From Urechis unicinctus (Eukaryota > Annelida > Polychaeta > Xenopneusta > Urechidae), in contig CM067344.1 of NCBI GenBank assembly GCA_034190875.2, forward strand, positions 16,017,576-16,081,575: a stretch of DNA of 64,000 nt, in the 5' to 3' direction. Position 1 is the first letter of the stretch. Every line of letters begins with the position of its first letter. A program made the position numbers and the translations under genes. Below are positions 25,826 through 37,791 of this stretch, in pieces. The notes beneath the pieces are model-generated. The model did not search any database, was not told the origin of the DNA, and saw only the letters and a program-made list of their open reading frames with translations.

Positions 25826-26818
25826 TACGAGACGGAATGGGACGGGGCGGGGATAAGATGGGCGGGGATGAGATAGGGCGGGGATGAAAAGGGACAGAGA
25901 TGAGGAGTGGGGATGAGATGGGGCGGGGATGGGACGGGGCGGGGATGAGATGGGGTGGGGATGAGATGGGGCGGAGATGAAAAGGGACAGAGATGAGGAG
26001 TGGGGATGAGATGAGGCAGGGATGGGACGGGGCGGGGATGAGATTGGGTGGGGATGAGATGAGGCGGGGATGAAAAGGGACAGAGATGAGGAGTGGGGAT
26101 GAGATGGGGCGGGGATGGGACGGGATGGGGGGGGGATGAGATGGGGTGGGGATGAGATGGGGCGGGGATGAAAAGGGACAGAGATGAGGAGTGGGGATGA
26201 GATGGGGTGGGGATGAAATGCTGCGGGGATTAGATGGGGCGAGGATAGAGCGGGATGAGATGGGATGGGGATAAGATGGGGCGAGGATAAAGCGGGATGA
26301 GATGGGATGGGGATTAGATGGGATGGGGACGAGGCGGGGCGGGGATGAGATGGGGCGAGGACGAGATGGGGCGGGGATGAGATAGAGTTGGGATGAGATG
26401 GGATGGGGCAGGGATGAGATGCTGCGGGGATGAGATGGGGCGGGAATGAGATAGATAAGATGGGGATAAGATGGGGTGGGATGAGATGAGATGGGGCGAG
26501 GATGAGATGGGGTGAGGATGAGATGGTACGGGGATGAGATGAGATGGGGCGAGGACGAGGACGAGATGGGGTGGGGATGAGATGAGATGGGGCGAGGATG
26601 AGATGGGGTGGGGATGAGATGGGGCAGGGCGAGGATGAGATGGGGATGAGATGAGATGAGATGGGGCGAGGATGAGATGGGGCGAGGATGAGATGGGGTG
26701 GGGATGAGATGGGGCGAGGATGAGATGGGGTGGTGATGAGATGGGACGGGGATTAGATGAGATGGGGCGAGGATGAGATGGGGTGGGGATGAGATGAGGC
26801 AGGGATGAGATAGAGTGG
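25826..26818 (+). repeat. G-rich minisatellite, about 1 kb, with higher-order units
   Basis: About 60 short G-rich units of 15-16 bp built on GGGGATGAGATGGGGC. A distinct segment, ATGAAAAGGGACAGAGATG, recurs near 25885, 25977, 26067 and 26168, spaced about 90-100 bp apart, so the first 350 bp has a higher-order period. The plus strand carries dozens of GGGG runs separated by short loops, suited to G-quadruplexes. The 367-codon minus frame rich in Ser, Pro and His is an artefact of the repeat. Confidence 0.95.
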
Positions 26819-28035
26819 ATTCGAATGGGAACATAAACAACTTAATTAAAACCCTCACACATCTGCCACATAGATTGCCCTGTGAAGGAATGAGTCCCAT
26901 GTGTGGATGATGGCCCTAAGTATATCGATTGTTTTATCGCCTCATCGCCGGGATATGATTCGCCGTGATATCATATTCGACTTCTCATTAGCTTGATAGC
27001 GTCACGTGGTCCTCTCGCCTGGGCTACCCATCACCCGTCAGTCTTGGGTGGCCGTCTGTATAAATCTCAGTTAAACTACGCACATGACGAATGGGCTTCA
27101 CTGAGCTCATACATAACGCTGTCCACATTATCAACTCTCCTTAAAATTGAAGATGTGTGTTTTACGAACTGCCCTCATTCTTTGCGAGAGATGGATGTCC
27201 TCCGAAGCAACTCCATTAATACGCTCCCCAGCGACGCGCGGCACGGCCTGGGTGCGAGGTTTAGGGTAATTCGAACTCTGTGGGTATTAAACGGCGTTCG
27301 ACTCCCACCGATAATACATGAGTTGTCGGGTGGAAAAGCAGGTGTAACTTATATGACGGCGTATCAGTTACGACAGAGGAGCCGTAGCCAGTACGTTAGT
27401 GTGACATCTCAATTCCAAGCTGAATACGAACACACACCATATCTCTGATATTGGCGCTTTACTGGCGCGTTAACCAGCTGTGAAGACACCTGCAGAAGTC
27501 ATTATTCTCATCAATTCTTGTTACACTTGTATGCGGCAACTGCAGGCATACGGATAGCGGCATGCAAATGGCCAGGTAACTCGTGTAAGAACAACACTGC
27601 TGATGAGGATATGAAGCTCTTTGATCTTATCAGGTGAGATGATATAAAGCTCTTTGATCTTATCAGGCGAGATGATAAGCATGCTCAACTGGCATCGCGT
27701 CATCGGGGTGATGAAATCAAGGCTGCTGCTGCTGCTTCCCCCATCAGCAGCCCGGTGCCATCTCGATCAGGGTGCTGATCACATGTCCACCGTTCGCCAC
27801 ATTGTCCAAGCGAACGCCTCATCACGCGCTTCTTCGTCATCTCAAGTATACACTACACATCACCAACAGCACAACCCCCCCCCCCCCCACTCCCAACCTC
27901 ATACCACAGGCTACATACCGTGGCCTATCTCGCTGTAACTCATGGCAGATATTAATGAGCAACTTGAGGTAACAGATGACTGATATAACATTTGGTCACG
28001 GGATCAAGGGCAGTGGTGCTGTAGAGGGGGGGGGG
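26819..28035. other. region without a supported gene
   Basis: A plus-strand open frame of 151 codons at 26993-27448 is the longest non-repeat frame here. It shows no recognisable domain, signal peptide or membrane segment, and I cannot tell whether it is coding. A 30-bp segment ending ATGATATAAAGCTCTTTGAT is partly doubled near 27608-27668. A C tract lies near 27877-27888 and a G tract near 28026-28037. Confidence 0.5.
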
Positions 28036-28039
28036 GGTG

Positions 28040-28492
28040 CTATACCGGGGCCAATAAGCGGCATAAATGGGTAGGGGTCATATGCAAAGGTGGGGGTCAT
28101 ATATAAGGAATAGGGGAACTATGCAGGATTTAGGGGAGCTATTCAGAGGGGAGGGGTGCTACACAGGGGGAGGGGTGCTATACAGGGGGGAGGAGAGGGG
28201 AGCTGCACAGGGATATGTGGAACTATATATGGGGTAGGGGTGCTATACAGGGATAGGGGTGCTAAATAGGAGGTAAGGGTGCTATGCAGGGGATAGGTGT
28301 GCTAAATAAGTAGTAGGGGTGCTATACAGGGTGTTGATAAGCTATACAGAGACAGGGTAGCTACACCGGGAGTCAGAGGAAGTATTACAGGGGGTAGGGG
28401 TGCTATACAGGGGCAGGGGTGCTACACAGGGGGGAGGGTGCTATACAGGGGGGAGGGTGCTATACAGGGGGGAAGGGTGCTATACAGAGTTG
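28040..28492 (+). repeat. G-rich 18-20-bp minisatellite, degenerate
   Basis: About 20 irregular units built on AGGGGTGCTATACAGGGG. The last four units (28400-28490) are nearly identical, while the earlier ones are strongly diverged. This is consistent with expansion at the right edge. Confidence 0.88.
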
Positions 28493-28520
28493 GGAAGGAA
28501 ACCTTCAAATGGCAAATCAT

Positions 28521-28916
28521 TTAATGGGCCAACATAAGCATCCGGCTACTCACGTCGACAAGAAGCGCGGCGGTACAGTGCAGAGCAGAGCCGCACCATG
28601 GACACATGTTACAGTGGTCGACGAGACACTGGCTGTGGTCGACATCGGCGCAGTGAACCAGTGATGACGTCGGATTGAGTGGGACGCGGTGGACGTCTGG
28701 TAACGCCTGGTCATCCTGTCTACCGTGATTAACGGGCCGCTGGTGGGACGTGTTATCAGAGATAGGCGCGGTCTCGTGCTGATCAGGTGGGGGCGATATT
28801 GGCTTTAGATAAGCATCTTCGTCTTCGTCCATGTGGGTCGGTATGTCAGCGTAACAAGCGAAGACGTCCCACACGAACGGTTCCGCTCGTTTCATCACGT
28901 ACGGATCCATCGTCAT
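28521..28916 (-). CDS. possible first coding exon, unrecognised protein
   Basis: An open frame of 131 codons opens with ATG at 28916 (MTMDPYVMKRAEPFVWDVF). It has a composition unlike the repeat-derived frames nearby: an acidic stretch (HMDEDEDAYLKP), then Pro-, Asp- and His-rich text. The GC-rich surroundings and an early Met would suit a 5-prime coding exon. Possible donor sites lie inside the frame, for example CACG|GTAGAC near 28721, so the true coding part may be shorter than the frame. I recognise no domain and no partner exon. It could be chance. Confidence 0.22.
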   Translation of the reverse strand: MTMDPYVMKRAEPFVWDVFACYADIPTHMDEDEDAYLKPISPPPDQHETAPISDNTSHQRPVNHGRQDDQALPDVHRVPLNPTSSLVHCADVDHSQCLVDHCNMCPWCGSALHCTAALLVDVSSRMLMLAH

Positions 28917-31090
28917 GAATTCAGCGGGTCACTCTACCAATATACAAATCTCACCTAATATCACAAAATCTAACCTATGAAATGGGTCTGAACGCGGAAT
29001 ATGCTCCGCTGTGAGATAAACTGGTTGAAGAAGAAAGCTCGGCATCGAAATTATACCTCGGCGCTGAGAGATAATCCGATTGAAATGGAGGAAAGCCGAC
29101 CAATACCCCGGGTTAGATTTACATAGCGATCTCAGCTGTTGGTGTTTCCGAGTAAGCTAAGATCCGCACCAGGGAAGCAACCGGGTGGGACGAGATGGGA
29201 ATTAAACTTTATACTGTAAACAGAGGAAGAAAACATAGCACTGCGAGTGTATCACCACCACCTGTTCCCCTCCAACAGAGTACGGTGATTTTTGCACGCG
29301 GCCAGTATGTAGGGAAGTAAGGTGCCCATCAGAAAGTAGTATCAGGTTACAGACGGATGGGTAAGATCACACGGCATGTGATCCCACCAGGCAGCGCCAG
29401 AGTCCGGCAGAGAGAACCCCGACCGCTGAAGCTGCAATCACGTCCGGGTGCGGAGATACCAAGGTGTCGACGGTGTTCATAGCAAGCTGATGCCAAGCAA
29501 CTAGTCCGGTGTCACTCCATTTCCTTCTCGGAGTCACTCAATCTGCTCCACGACTACGGGTCGATGGGTTCTGCGCAAGACGCATTGGCAACCTGACGTT
29601 AAGTGATCAAGCATTGTTTTAGTTCGCCTCAACGGTATTTCGCCATTTCGTCCATGTTGTGGAACATTATATTGCTAATTGCTGCTAACGGCGAGAATGC
29701 CGAGCCCCGAGCTGACATAATGCCAGGCTAGATCTATCATGTCCTGTGTTGATTGGTCGTGAAGCACACGGTGTCATGTGGAGAAAATAGCAACGCTCAC
29801 ATAAAGTAACTTGTTATACTCGCGCTTGTTACAAAGTTCAGACATACGCAACAAGCTCAGTGAAATGTGCATTTGAGAGTCGCTTTCTGTCACGTGCAGG
29901 CAAACGGTACAAAGCCAATAACATAGAATTTGCGACGAGAACATCGCGAGAATAGCAATTTACTTAAGAGCCCTTGAAATAAGCACATGGACGCGAGGAG
30001 ATTCATTTCACGGTTACCCTGAAAATGACATCCGAGGATGTCAGCCAGTAAGAAACGTGATTTACTGCACGTTGTTCTCGCGATGCAACACGAGATTGCA
30101 CACGACGCCCGAACCAGGATAAGCAGACGACTTTCACTGATCTCATCAGTTTTGGAGCGTTTCCAACGCGGATGTTGGTACATTTAACGTCGAGGTTTAC
30201 TCTGTTGCGAATGATTTTATAAGACAAGATTTGCATGGTCAACATCGGCATGTTTCACTATAAAGCGGGATTACGCTAGAAAGTACAAATTCAACGCAAA
30301 TAAAAAGTTAAGCTTTGATAGGAAATACTAGATTGTGTAATATAAGTCACGTGTTAGAATAAAATGTATATACATCTAGACGATTATATGACGTAATTGC
30401 AAATTGTCTGCATATTGTGATCATGTCATTTTAAGCAGGAATATTTAGAACGAGGAAAAAGTTACGATATTTAACGATAGACGACCAGCCAATCCTGTTC
30501 CAGCATCGTAAAATACAAGCATCGCTGAACCATTAATATAGCTAGTTTTTACGAAGCCAAGTAACCAACGAATTCAGCTTTACGAGGCCTGAAATTCTTG
30601 GTTGAGAGACAAAAGAGCAGTTTCTCCATTGACCTCCGCAAATAGAGGCGATCTCTTCATTTGTGGGAAACCTCGCCAGGAAGGCGCCACTACGAAGGCC
30701 AGCACCGCGCGTCGGCGCGTTAGCAGCGCTGCACATAGCGATAGGAAAGGAGGTCTATGGTGAATAATTAATAAGAACGGGTTAGAAACAGAATGAACTG
30801 GGATTAATAGTGATGTAGTGGTGGAGGCTGGCGATGGTGCGGCGTGTATGTGTGATGGTCGGGCGCGGAATGATGATGTGAGGGTACAGAGGGTTGCGTC
30901 ATCAAGCTCACAAGGAAAGTAGTTACAGAATGCTAAAACGCTGACATTGTATAGCGATTCGGTGAATGAATAAATAAAGCAACGAAAAGTCGATAGCGGA
31001 AATTTAAATAATGGCAATATAAAATCACTGATTTGTTTTTAAAGTGGTGCAGACTGACTGATGGCATGCACCAGTTTGATTACAACGCTG
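28917..31090. other. region without a supported gene
   Basis: Near 28985-29105 two adjacent segments of about 55 bp are similar (CCGCTGTGAGATAA and GGCGCTGAGAGATAA), an old small duplication. Otherwise only short frames without domains. Confidence 0.5.
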
Positions 31091-31093
31091 TCA

Positions 31094-31204
31094 GAATACC
31101 CCGGCGGATTACCCCAGCGGATTACCACAGTGGATTACCCTAGGCGATTACCCCAAGGATTACCCCTGTGGATTACCCCGGAGGATTACCCCAGCAGATT
31201 ACCC
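31094..31204. repeat. about 14-bp minisatellite
   Basis: About eight imperfect copies of GGATTACCCCAGCG and close variants. The array directly abuts the GC-rich block that follows. Confidence 0.88.
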
Positions 31205-32110
31205 ACCTCGGCAGGTGAGATACATTCCCACAGTAGCTGATCAGCGCACCATTCTTGACTGAGATGCGCGCCTTGGCAGGGTGCACGGCGCCCTACAGCC
31301 CCATCACGCTCCTCTTCCTCCCCACACTCCTCCTCAGACTCCTCACGACCTACGTCTGCCTCTACGTCCATACGTCTGTGGTCGTAGGGACGGCGACGTA
31401 CGCCCATGACGCGTAGGACGACGCCAAGAGGTCACAGTCTCATGAGAGCGTGCCGACACTAGCCGTCATCATCCTTCGTCACCTGCTATCACTTTGATGT
31501 AGCGTTTTTGGTCAGGTACGGTTGTCGGGCGGTGAGTCACGGTATTATTGACGTAGTTCAAAAGGAGCACAGGCGACAATCTGGCACCTAACCACACACA
31601 AACAACCGAGAGGTCGCTCGGCTAGTTCTTAATTTATCCAATCCTTTGGTATTCTTCTAGGTCCAACTTGAGAGACTTTCAGGAATAGCCACCACAGGAA
31701 CGCGCGTTAAGGTAAGACGCTTGCCGTGGAGTGGCTAGACTGGTATCAGGTGTGTGGTCACGAGGATAAAGGCGAGGGCCCCGCCAGGAAGTAGCTGTCC
31801 CCGCTCACTCGCGCCAAGCCAATATCCGCTCCCTTCCCATTCAGGGGCTGGCTTATTTTACACGTCCACACGCCTGGGACATCCCCCATCTTTAAACACC
31901 GATATTGTTGTGAGCACTTAGTGAGATGAGAGGCGCTGAGATGAAGATGCGCACTGCATAGTTACGCAGCATCAGCAGCATCGGCTGACGACAGAACGTA
32001 GGATACTCCAAGAGTGTCTACCTATGGTTGGTGGGCGGTGGAGCGGTCGGCGGAGGAGGACGGCGGGCTCCCGTCTGTCTGCGGGCACCAGTCACCTGAC
32101 GGTCTCACCA
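31205..32110. other. GC-rich block, possible coding or promoter segment
   Basis: This block is richer in G+C and CpG than its surroundings. At 31205-31390 both strands have open frames. One minus-strand reading ends at a plausible donor (CTGCCGAG|GTGGGTAA near 31206), and a plus-strand reading of about 50 codons is hydrophobic. I cannot decide the strand. Near 31810-31870 are a CCAAT string and GC-rich text that could be promoter sequence. No protein family is recognised. Confidence 0.3.
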
Positions 32111-32287
32111 GCTCCCGCCAAGCTAATGGGATTTGTTCGTGGTGACGGGAAGGTTGGGTTGGGCAGATGTTAATGACTGGTGGAGGTATGCGACAAAGCA
32201 GAGGTCAATTACAGATATGGCCCGAGACGATAAATCAGGGCTCATGACGCAAAAGGCAAGAGGGGTGGATTGAATATCATGCCAGTG

Positions 32288-32346
32288 GACGGTATGGGAT
32301 GATGAGGACGGTATGGGATGATGAGGACGGTATGGGATGATGAGGA
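32288..32346. repeat. 19-bp direct repeat, three units
   Basis: Three copies of a 19-bp unit, GACGGTATGGGATGATGAG, the last running into GATGTTG. The units are essentially identical, so the expansion is young. Confidence 0.88.
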
Positions 32347-32682
32347 TGTTGTTGTTGTTATTTCCAGGTAAAGCACTTCTGATGATGAGGATGACAGGAA
32401 GTGACCGTCTAAGTACGCGCATCACACGTAAATGTGGGTGTGTTGAAGTGTGCCACGATAAAACATGTACGAGTACTTGTGAGTAAATACACTTTTTAAG
32501 TATGAAATGTCTCGGCTTCCTTTCGTATGTCAAGTTCGTCAAGTACATCGACATGACTACGCGATCTAACGGCATACTTATCATATAAAGCATTGCTGTT
32601 TCACACGGCTTTCAACATTAACTGCTACCACATTGATGAGCGATTAATCTGATTGGGCAAGGGATCCTTAATTATATAGTTA

Positions 32683-33235
32683 ACTGAGCAGTACGGTAAC
32701 AATGGTGATAATATACAAGGGCAGTACAGTTACTATGGTGATAGTATACAAAGGCAGTACGGTAACTATGGTGATAGTATACAAAAACAGTACGGTAACC
32801 ATGGTGATAGTAAATAAAGGGCAGTACGGTTACTATGGTGAAAGTATACAAAGGCAGCACAGTAACTATGGTGATAGTGTACAAAGGCAGTATGGTAACT
32901 ATGTTGATAATACAGAACGTAAGTAAGGTATTCATACATCAGGGCAAGGCGGTAAGTATGATGATTATTCACCAGGGCAGTACAGAAATAATGGTGATAA
33001 TTCACTAGGGCAGTGCCGAAGTTATGGTGATAATAAACAAAGGCAGTACAGAAATTATGGTGATGATTCGCCGGGGAAGTGCAGAAATTATGGTGATAAT
33101 AAACCAGGGCTGTACAGAAATAATGGTTATTAAAACAGGACAGAGCAGAAATTATGGTGATAATCAACGAGGGAAGCATGGTTAGTATTGTAAGAATACA
33201 CCATGACAGTGCGGTTAGCGATGTAATAATATACT
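32683..33235. repeat. 33-bp imperfect minisatellite, about 16 units
   Basis: Units share GGCAGTACGGTAACTATGGT and GATAGTATACAAA. Divergence grows from left to right, and after about 32935 the unit becomes GGGCAGTACAGAAATAATGG. Tyr/His-rich minus frames are repeat artefacts. Confidence 0.9.
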
Positions 33236-36141
33236 AGTGTAGCACGGCAAGTAAGGTGGCGATATATAGGTGTAATCATATGCGCATTGTTCGTGACGAC
33301 TTCTCGTGAAATCCGGGCCATTGATACGGCCTCAGGCACCACCCAGTCACTGCAGAGAGAAATGGTTGGGGTTGGAGATATGGCGACTTTGCTAGCGTAA
33401 CAGACTTATACGTAGGCACTAGCAAGGGGTCCAATACATAATAATGGTGTTTTTTCTCTCGAAATAACAGCTAAGACAAAGAACATAATACAAGGAAGGG
33501 TACGCCCCCACCCCCCCCCCCCCCAATCCCCAGTGACCTTGGTTTCTGTAAGACAAAAGCTTCACCTTGGTCTTCATCCCAGCCTCCTCGGGACTGCTGT
33601 TATCTCAGTGTCTGTAGCGCGATAGAGACCCAGGTCGGTTACTAGATAACTCAGCTGCTGTATTCACACGCAAATAATCAGACAACCACTTGGATCGGTC
33701 ACTGACATCCTGTTATCTCACACCAGGAAGGTCAAGCGGGTATCGCCAAATCTTTATGAATATGTAGCTGATGAGTTGTGAGTTAATGATAGTCACGCGA
33801 GGGTAGGCTGGACCCATTACCCCTCCACATTTCATGGCTTTCACCACAAACAAATCCTACTTAACTCCACCCATAAACCACCCACCTCTAAACCTATTTT
33901 GCTAGAAATTCCATAAGAACGTACACAACGCCATTCAACAGCTATATACTCGGAGGTGGTGAGGAATAGCGACAGTTTTGAGAATGATGAATAAACGATA
34001 AATCTCGCAGAAAAGGACAGCAGCAAAACCTAACTCACAATATAGCTAGGGAGACATTGGCATGGATAACAATTCATACAGTCCATAGGTTAGCCGAAGG
34101 GAGGAACATAATTAGCATTCTGCATTGGGTTTCCCTGAGGCAAGCACTTCTGGAATAATATAACATACAATATTGACATTGGGGTTAGATATTAATAAAA
34201 CAGTACAGTGTGATCCAATATGATCTAAGTAACTGTATGGGCAAAGTATGACAACTGAGTTACGATGATTCATTTCAGATGAACAGCCATAGACTGCATT
34301 GACATTAGATTCAAATCTATATCATTGCCAAGTAGTGCATCATTACCAAGTAGAGCCAGTTGGCAAAAGGCTCTGGGGACCAGGGCATACAATGTAATCT
34401 ACTCCAGAATTGTCTCTTAACCTGATTTGGTTGCCATACAGCTTGTTGGGGCCAAGTGCTATTTAAGTTGTGCACAATAAACACTGCTGCCAACCAATCG
34501 ATTAATAGGCCCGATCCATGCTACAAGATGACTTAATGGCTGCAATTATAGCAACCGTTTTTACCATGTAATTAGTTTCTGGGTAATTGCTCTTTGACTT
34601 ATTATTGTACATTCATTAATTGGTCCACAACTGACTGTTGTTGCAACCGTATAGATGGTTAATGTGTACAAAGGCTTTGTCCAAACAATGGCATTGACCT
34701 CCCTAATACAATAAAAAATTAGCAAGAAGGTTGTCAACATGTTTTAGTTCAAATTGGTCCAGTTATTAATTTAATAACCATGCAAATTTGACATAAACTA
34801 TATGTGTATCTTTGAATAAGCCTGTTTAATTTCTGGACGCATGATATCTTTATGAATTTAGCACAGATAAACATAATCTTCAACACAAGTAAAGACAACT
34901 GACGCATACATGTCATGTGACAAATGCACGCTCTTTGATTTGCTTCTTCATCAATGTAATGATGCGTGCAAATTCAACATGCATAAGAACTTTGCAAATA
35001 CGCGTGGAAAATCAAATCAGTCGCCCAAATATGAATGTCACATATTGCAGTCGCCCAAATCAAAAGTCACTTGCATCGGGCGAGCAGGCAACCGGCCACT
35101 TCAAGTGCAGTTATTGAGTGAATGACTGGGGCTATAATATATGGAGGATTCATCAGTTAGGGACATTTTAAGATTCCAGACATCAAAAGCCCTTATCTTG
35201 TGTATCAATGCTATAGAAACCCTTCAATGTGAGGGCCAGTCTGTCAGTTTTGTGGTGTCAATATGTAACCCTTTATATATACTGATAATGTTTGGTAATG
35301 TTTGGGGTCAAACAAGACAAAAACAACGATTATCCAATCTCATCTCATCATGTGGGGTTTTTCTGATCCCAGATGATTGCAAGTTAAACCTATGGCCTAT
35401 GAAATTTTGTTATAAAATGATTTATAATGTATAAATGCACATTACCTATGGTTTTTGTTTGGGCCTCTGAAAAAATTCTTGGCAGGTGTCAATTGCCAAG
35501 GCAGGTTTTTTATTTACAACCTGCAGAGTTGGCATGCAGCAAATTTTCTTAGTTTTGACTTGATATATATGAAGCTAATAATTCAATCATTTATGAGGTT
35601 TTAGCGACTAAATATATGCTTGTTGGCCCAAATGCCATCTTATGGGCCATCAAACATCACAGCTGAGTTTCTAGTGCTGCGTTAGGTAAGTGATTACTTA
35701 GTAAGAGTCATGAGAACATGTGAAGTGGTGTCCTAGGTTGAAAGTTAACAAACCCAATACTCAAACTACAAAGCCTCTATTGAGGTCATTTTGAAAGACC
35801 AAACTTACAGCCCATTAATAAGTATTTCACCAGGAATATCTAAAACAAAGACAGGTCACTTGGTACAGTAGTTGCAACCAGTAATCTAGATACAACCTAG
35901 ACTTAAGATAAAGAATCACTTATCACAGACCAATACTAGTTTTATCAGGCCTGTAACGATAAGAGTAGATAATACATAACAGCCATCAAGTCATGTCAAG
36001 CGCACATGTCATTGTCAAGCAAGCAATGAACAATGAAAACGATCACCCGTCTGACCCTTTGATTCATTGAAGTGATTTTATCCTTACAAAGGTTACAATA
36101 ACTGCATGTTACGAGCCATCATATAAAAAAAGAGGTGATGA
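33236..36141. other. AT-rich region, nothing recognised
   Basis: Contains a C run near 33512-33526, and below 33600 only AT-rich unique sequence. Plus-strand frames at 34910-35125 and 35141-35434 lack domains. No repeat or RNA gene is recognised. Confidence 0.5.
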
Positions 36142-36159
36142 TTAATTAGCCACCACTAC

Positions 36160-36441
36160 CTGTGCATCCCGGACAGCCGTATTGTCATCCTGATCTTCCC
36201 GGGACAACATCCGCTTTGGACTAATACATATCCCGTCCGGCAAGTCGTCGGGAGTGAATTCTTTCCTCCGATCACCAGTTCCCATCTTCATAGTATTATT
36301 GCTGTTATTCGTGCATTCGGTGGTCGTAAATATACCTGAGTTCCTTTTAACGTTGTGACTAAATAAGGGAATTGTTCCCGGCAAAGTATGGCCATTGACT
36401 CCGCCGTCTGACTCCCCGTTGGTTCTTCGTAAGGCTTGCAT
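36160..36441 (-). CDS. possible first coding exon, unrecognised protein
   Basis: An open frame preceded by an in-frame stop starts at ATG 36441 (MQALRRTNGESDGGVNG) with G at -3. It runs for 94 codons to DNTAVRDAQ, where CACAG|GTAGTGG near 36160 gives a donor-like site. A stop follows five codons later at 36142. The composition is that of a disordered, hydrophilic N-terminus with Asn-rich and acidic/basic patches, and it includes FTPDDLPDGICISPKRM. It is not a repeat frame. Downstream exons would lie at lower coordinates; none was identified. Function unknown. Confidence 0.33.
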
Positions 36442-36909
36442 GACTTCCACATTTATTTGAGGCTTTTACCCCGCCAGAGTTTCACTAGTGTTTCAACTGA
36501 GTCACGTGTAATGCGTGTTGGTATTGGATTTGATCTTCCGATCCGGCTTTAAGATCACAGTTCGTGAAATCACAAAAGCTTTTGTGTCCGAGCAATGTTT
36601 ATTATTGCTGGGGCCATATGGTTAACGGAAGTGCTGACACGGCGACCTTGAACTCTGAATCATGACGTTAGCTTTGGTTTAAACCATTGCAGCTGTTATC
36701 ATAGCGGTTTTGGTGTAATCATAAAGGGTAAATTGTCAGGTTACATTGTGAACATTCAGCTGAAAGCAGACAAAGAAGGCATCAGTGCAACCAGCTTCAC
36801 GCAAATGCATCGAATTGTTGCCTGATATCATAACGTTCACCTCTCTTAAGAATTTTATAATTTGATCATAGCGACCGTGGACAATGCAGTCTCTGCTTCC
36901 ATCACCACC

Positions 36910-36971
<62 letters not shown>

Positions 36972-37400
36972 AATCGTCAGCATCATCCAATTAACAAATA
37001 GCACCGGAATCAGTATTATGAAATTTAGATAAGCGGTTTCAGCACAGGCACTCGAGTCATTAAACACCCCTCCATTCTGGCTCGCCACATATAATGACTA
37101 TATACGAGAAGCTAGAAGGGTGGGGCGTTTTATTACTCGAGTGCCTATGGGTTTGAGCTATTTGTCATGGACAAATGATGAGACAATGATTCGTGTTCAC
37201 ACAGTAATAAATGAACATTTTGAAAGTAAAAAAAAAATCTTTGAATGTCGATGCACCTGGATGCAACAGAAAAACGAAATACCTGATTTAAGGTACTGGT
37301 TAAGAAATGGCTTTAGGCACCACAGCAAACTGTAGCTGCCAATCATATCACACATATCAGACAGATGGACAATGTGCACTGCCAGCCGCAGATAGAGACA
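36442..37400. other. upstream region of candidate exon, with trinucleotide repeat
   Basis: Holds an E-box-like CACGTG near 36505 and a microsatellite at 36900-36970. Apart from these, no gene or repeat is recognised. Confidence 0.5.
36900..36970. repeat. CAC/CAT trinucleotide microsatellite
   Basis: A run of about seven CAC triplets passes into about sixteen CAT triplets. Open frames giving poly-His, poly-Asp/Gly or poly-Met/Val arise from it and are not genes. Confidence 0.97.
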
Positions 37401-37401
37401 T

Positions 37402-37410
37402 GACCAGTAC
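37402..37410. repeat. left 9-bp target-site duplication of element copy 2
   Basis: GACCAGTAC directly precedes TAGCCCTACAAGACG and is repeated exactly at 37783-37791. Confidence 0.88.
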
Positions 37411-37782
37411 TAGCCCTACAAGACGTCTTACTTTCTCTTTAACCGACGCACGCTCAGAATGACGTGACCCGTCGACAACTAATGCTTAGGTCGTCGATAA
37501 GACGGCGGGATATCGCGGGAAATCACGCGACCCAATATTTTCAAAAATGGCGGTCATCGTATAGCAATTTTTCGGAAATGATATATAGATGGCATTTCTT
37601 GAGAATAGCGTCGAGTGGGGTTAAGTTTTTTGGTGCGTTAGGACTTTTTTTTGTACAGGCTCTTGATAAATGTTATTTTCTAGATGCGTTATGTAGCACA
37701 TTAGCCAAACGCGTTTTCTTGGACGCGCGGAAAATGTTGAAGCAGAACGGTATATATTCATATTACCGTTCGAACGGAGCTA
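37411..37782 (+). mobile_element. short non-autonomous DNA transposon, copy 2 (372 bp)
   Basis: Same family and orientation as the element at 22335-22931. It starts TAGCCCTACAAGACGTCT and ends CGAACGGAGCTA, and is flanked by a perfect 9-bp duplication different from that of copy 1. That difference proves two separate insertions. Compared with copy 1 it lacks about 220 bp near its left end and one of two AGACGTCT palindromes. The plus frame at 37464-37937 runs through and beyond the element and does not look coding. No transposase is present in the window. Confidence 0.88.
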
Positions 37783-37791
37783 GACCAGTAC
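37783..37791. repeat. right 9-bp target-site duplication of element copy 2
   Basis: Exact copy of the 9 bases on the left of the element, directly after GAGCTA. Confidence 0.88.

Noticed and set aside
25797-26900. 367-codon minus frame rich in Ser, Pro, His and Ile
   Set aside because: Entirely within the G-rich array; the composition is dictated by the repeat.
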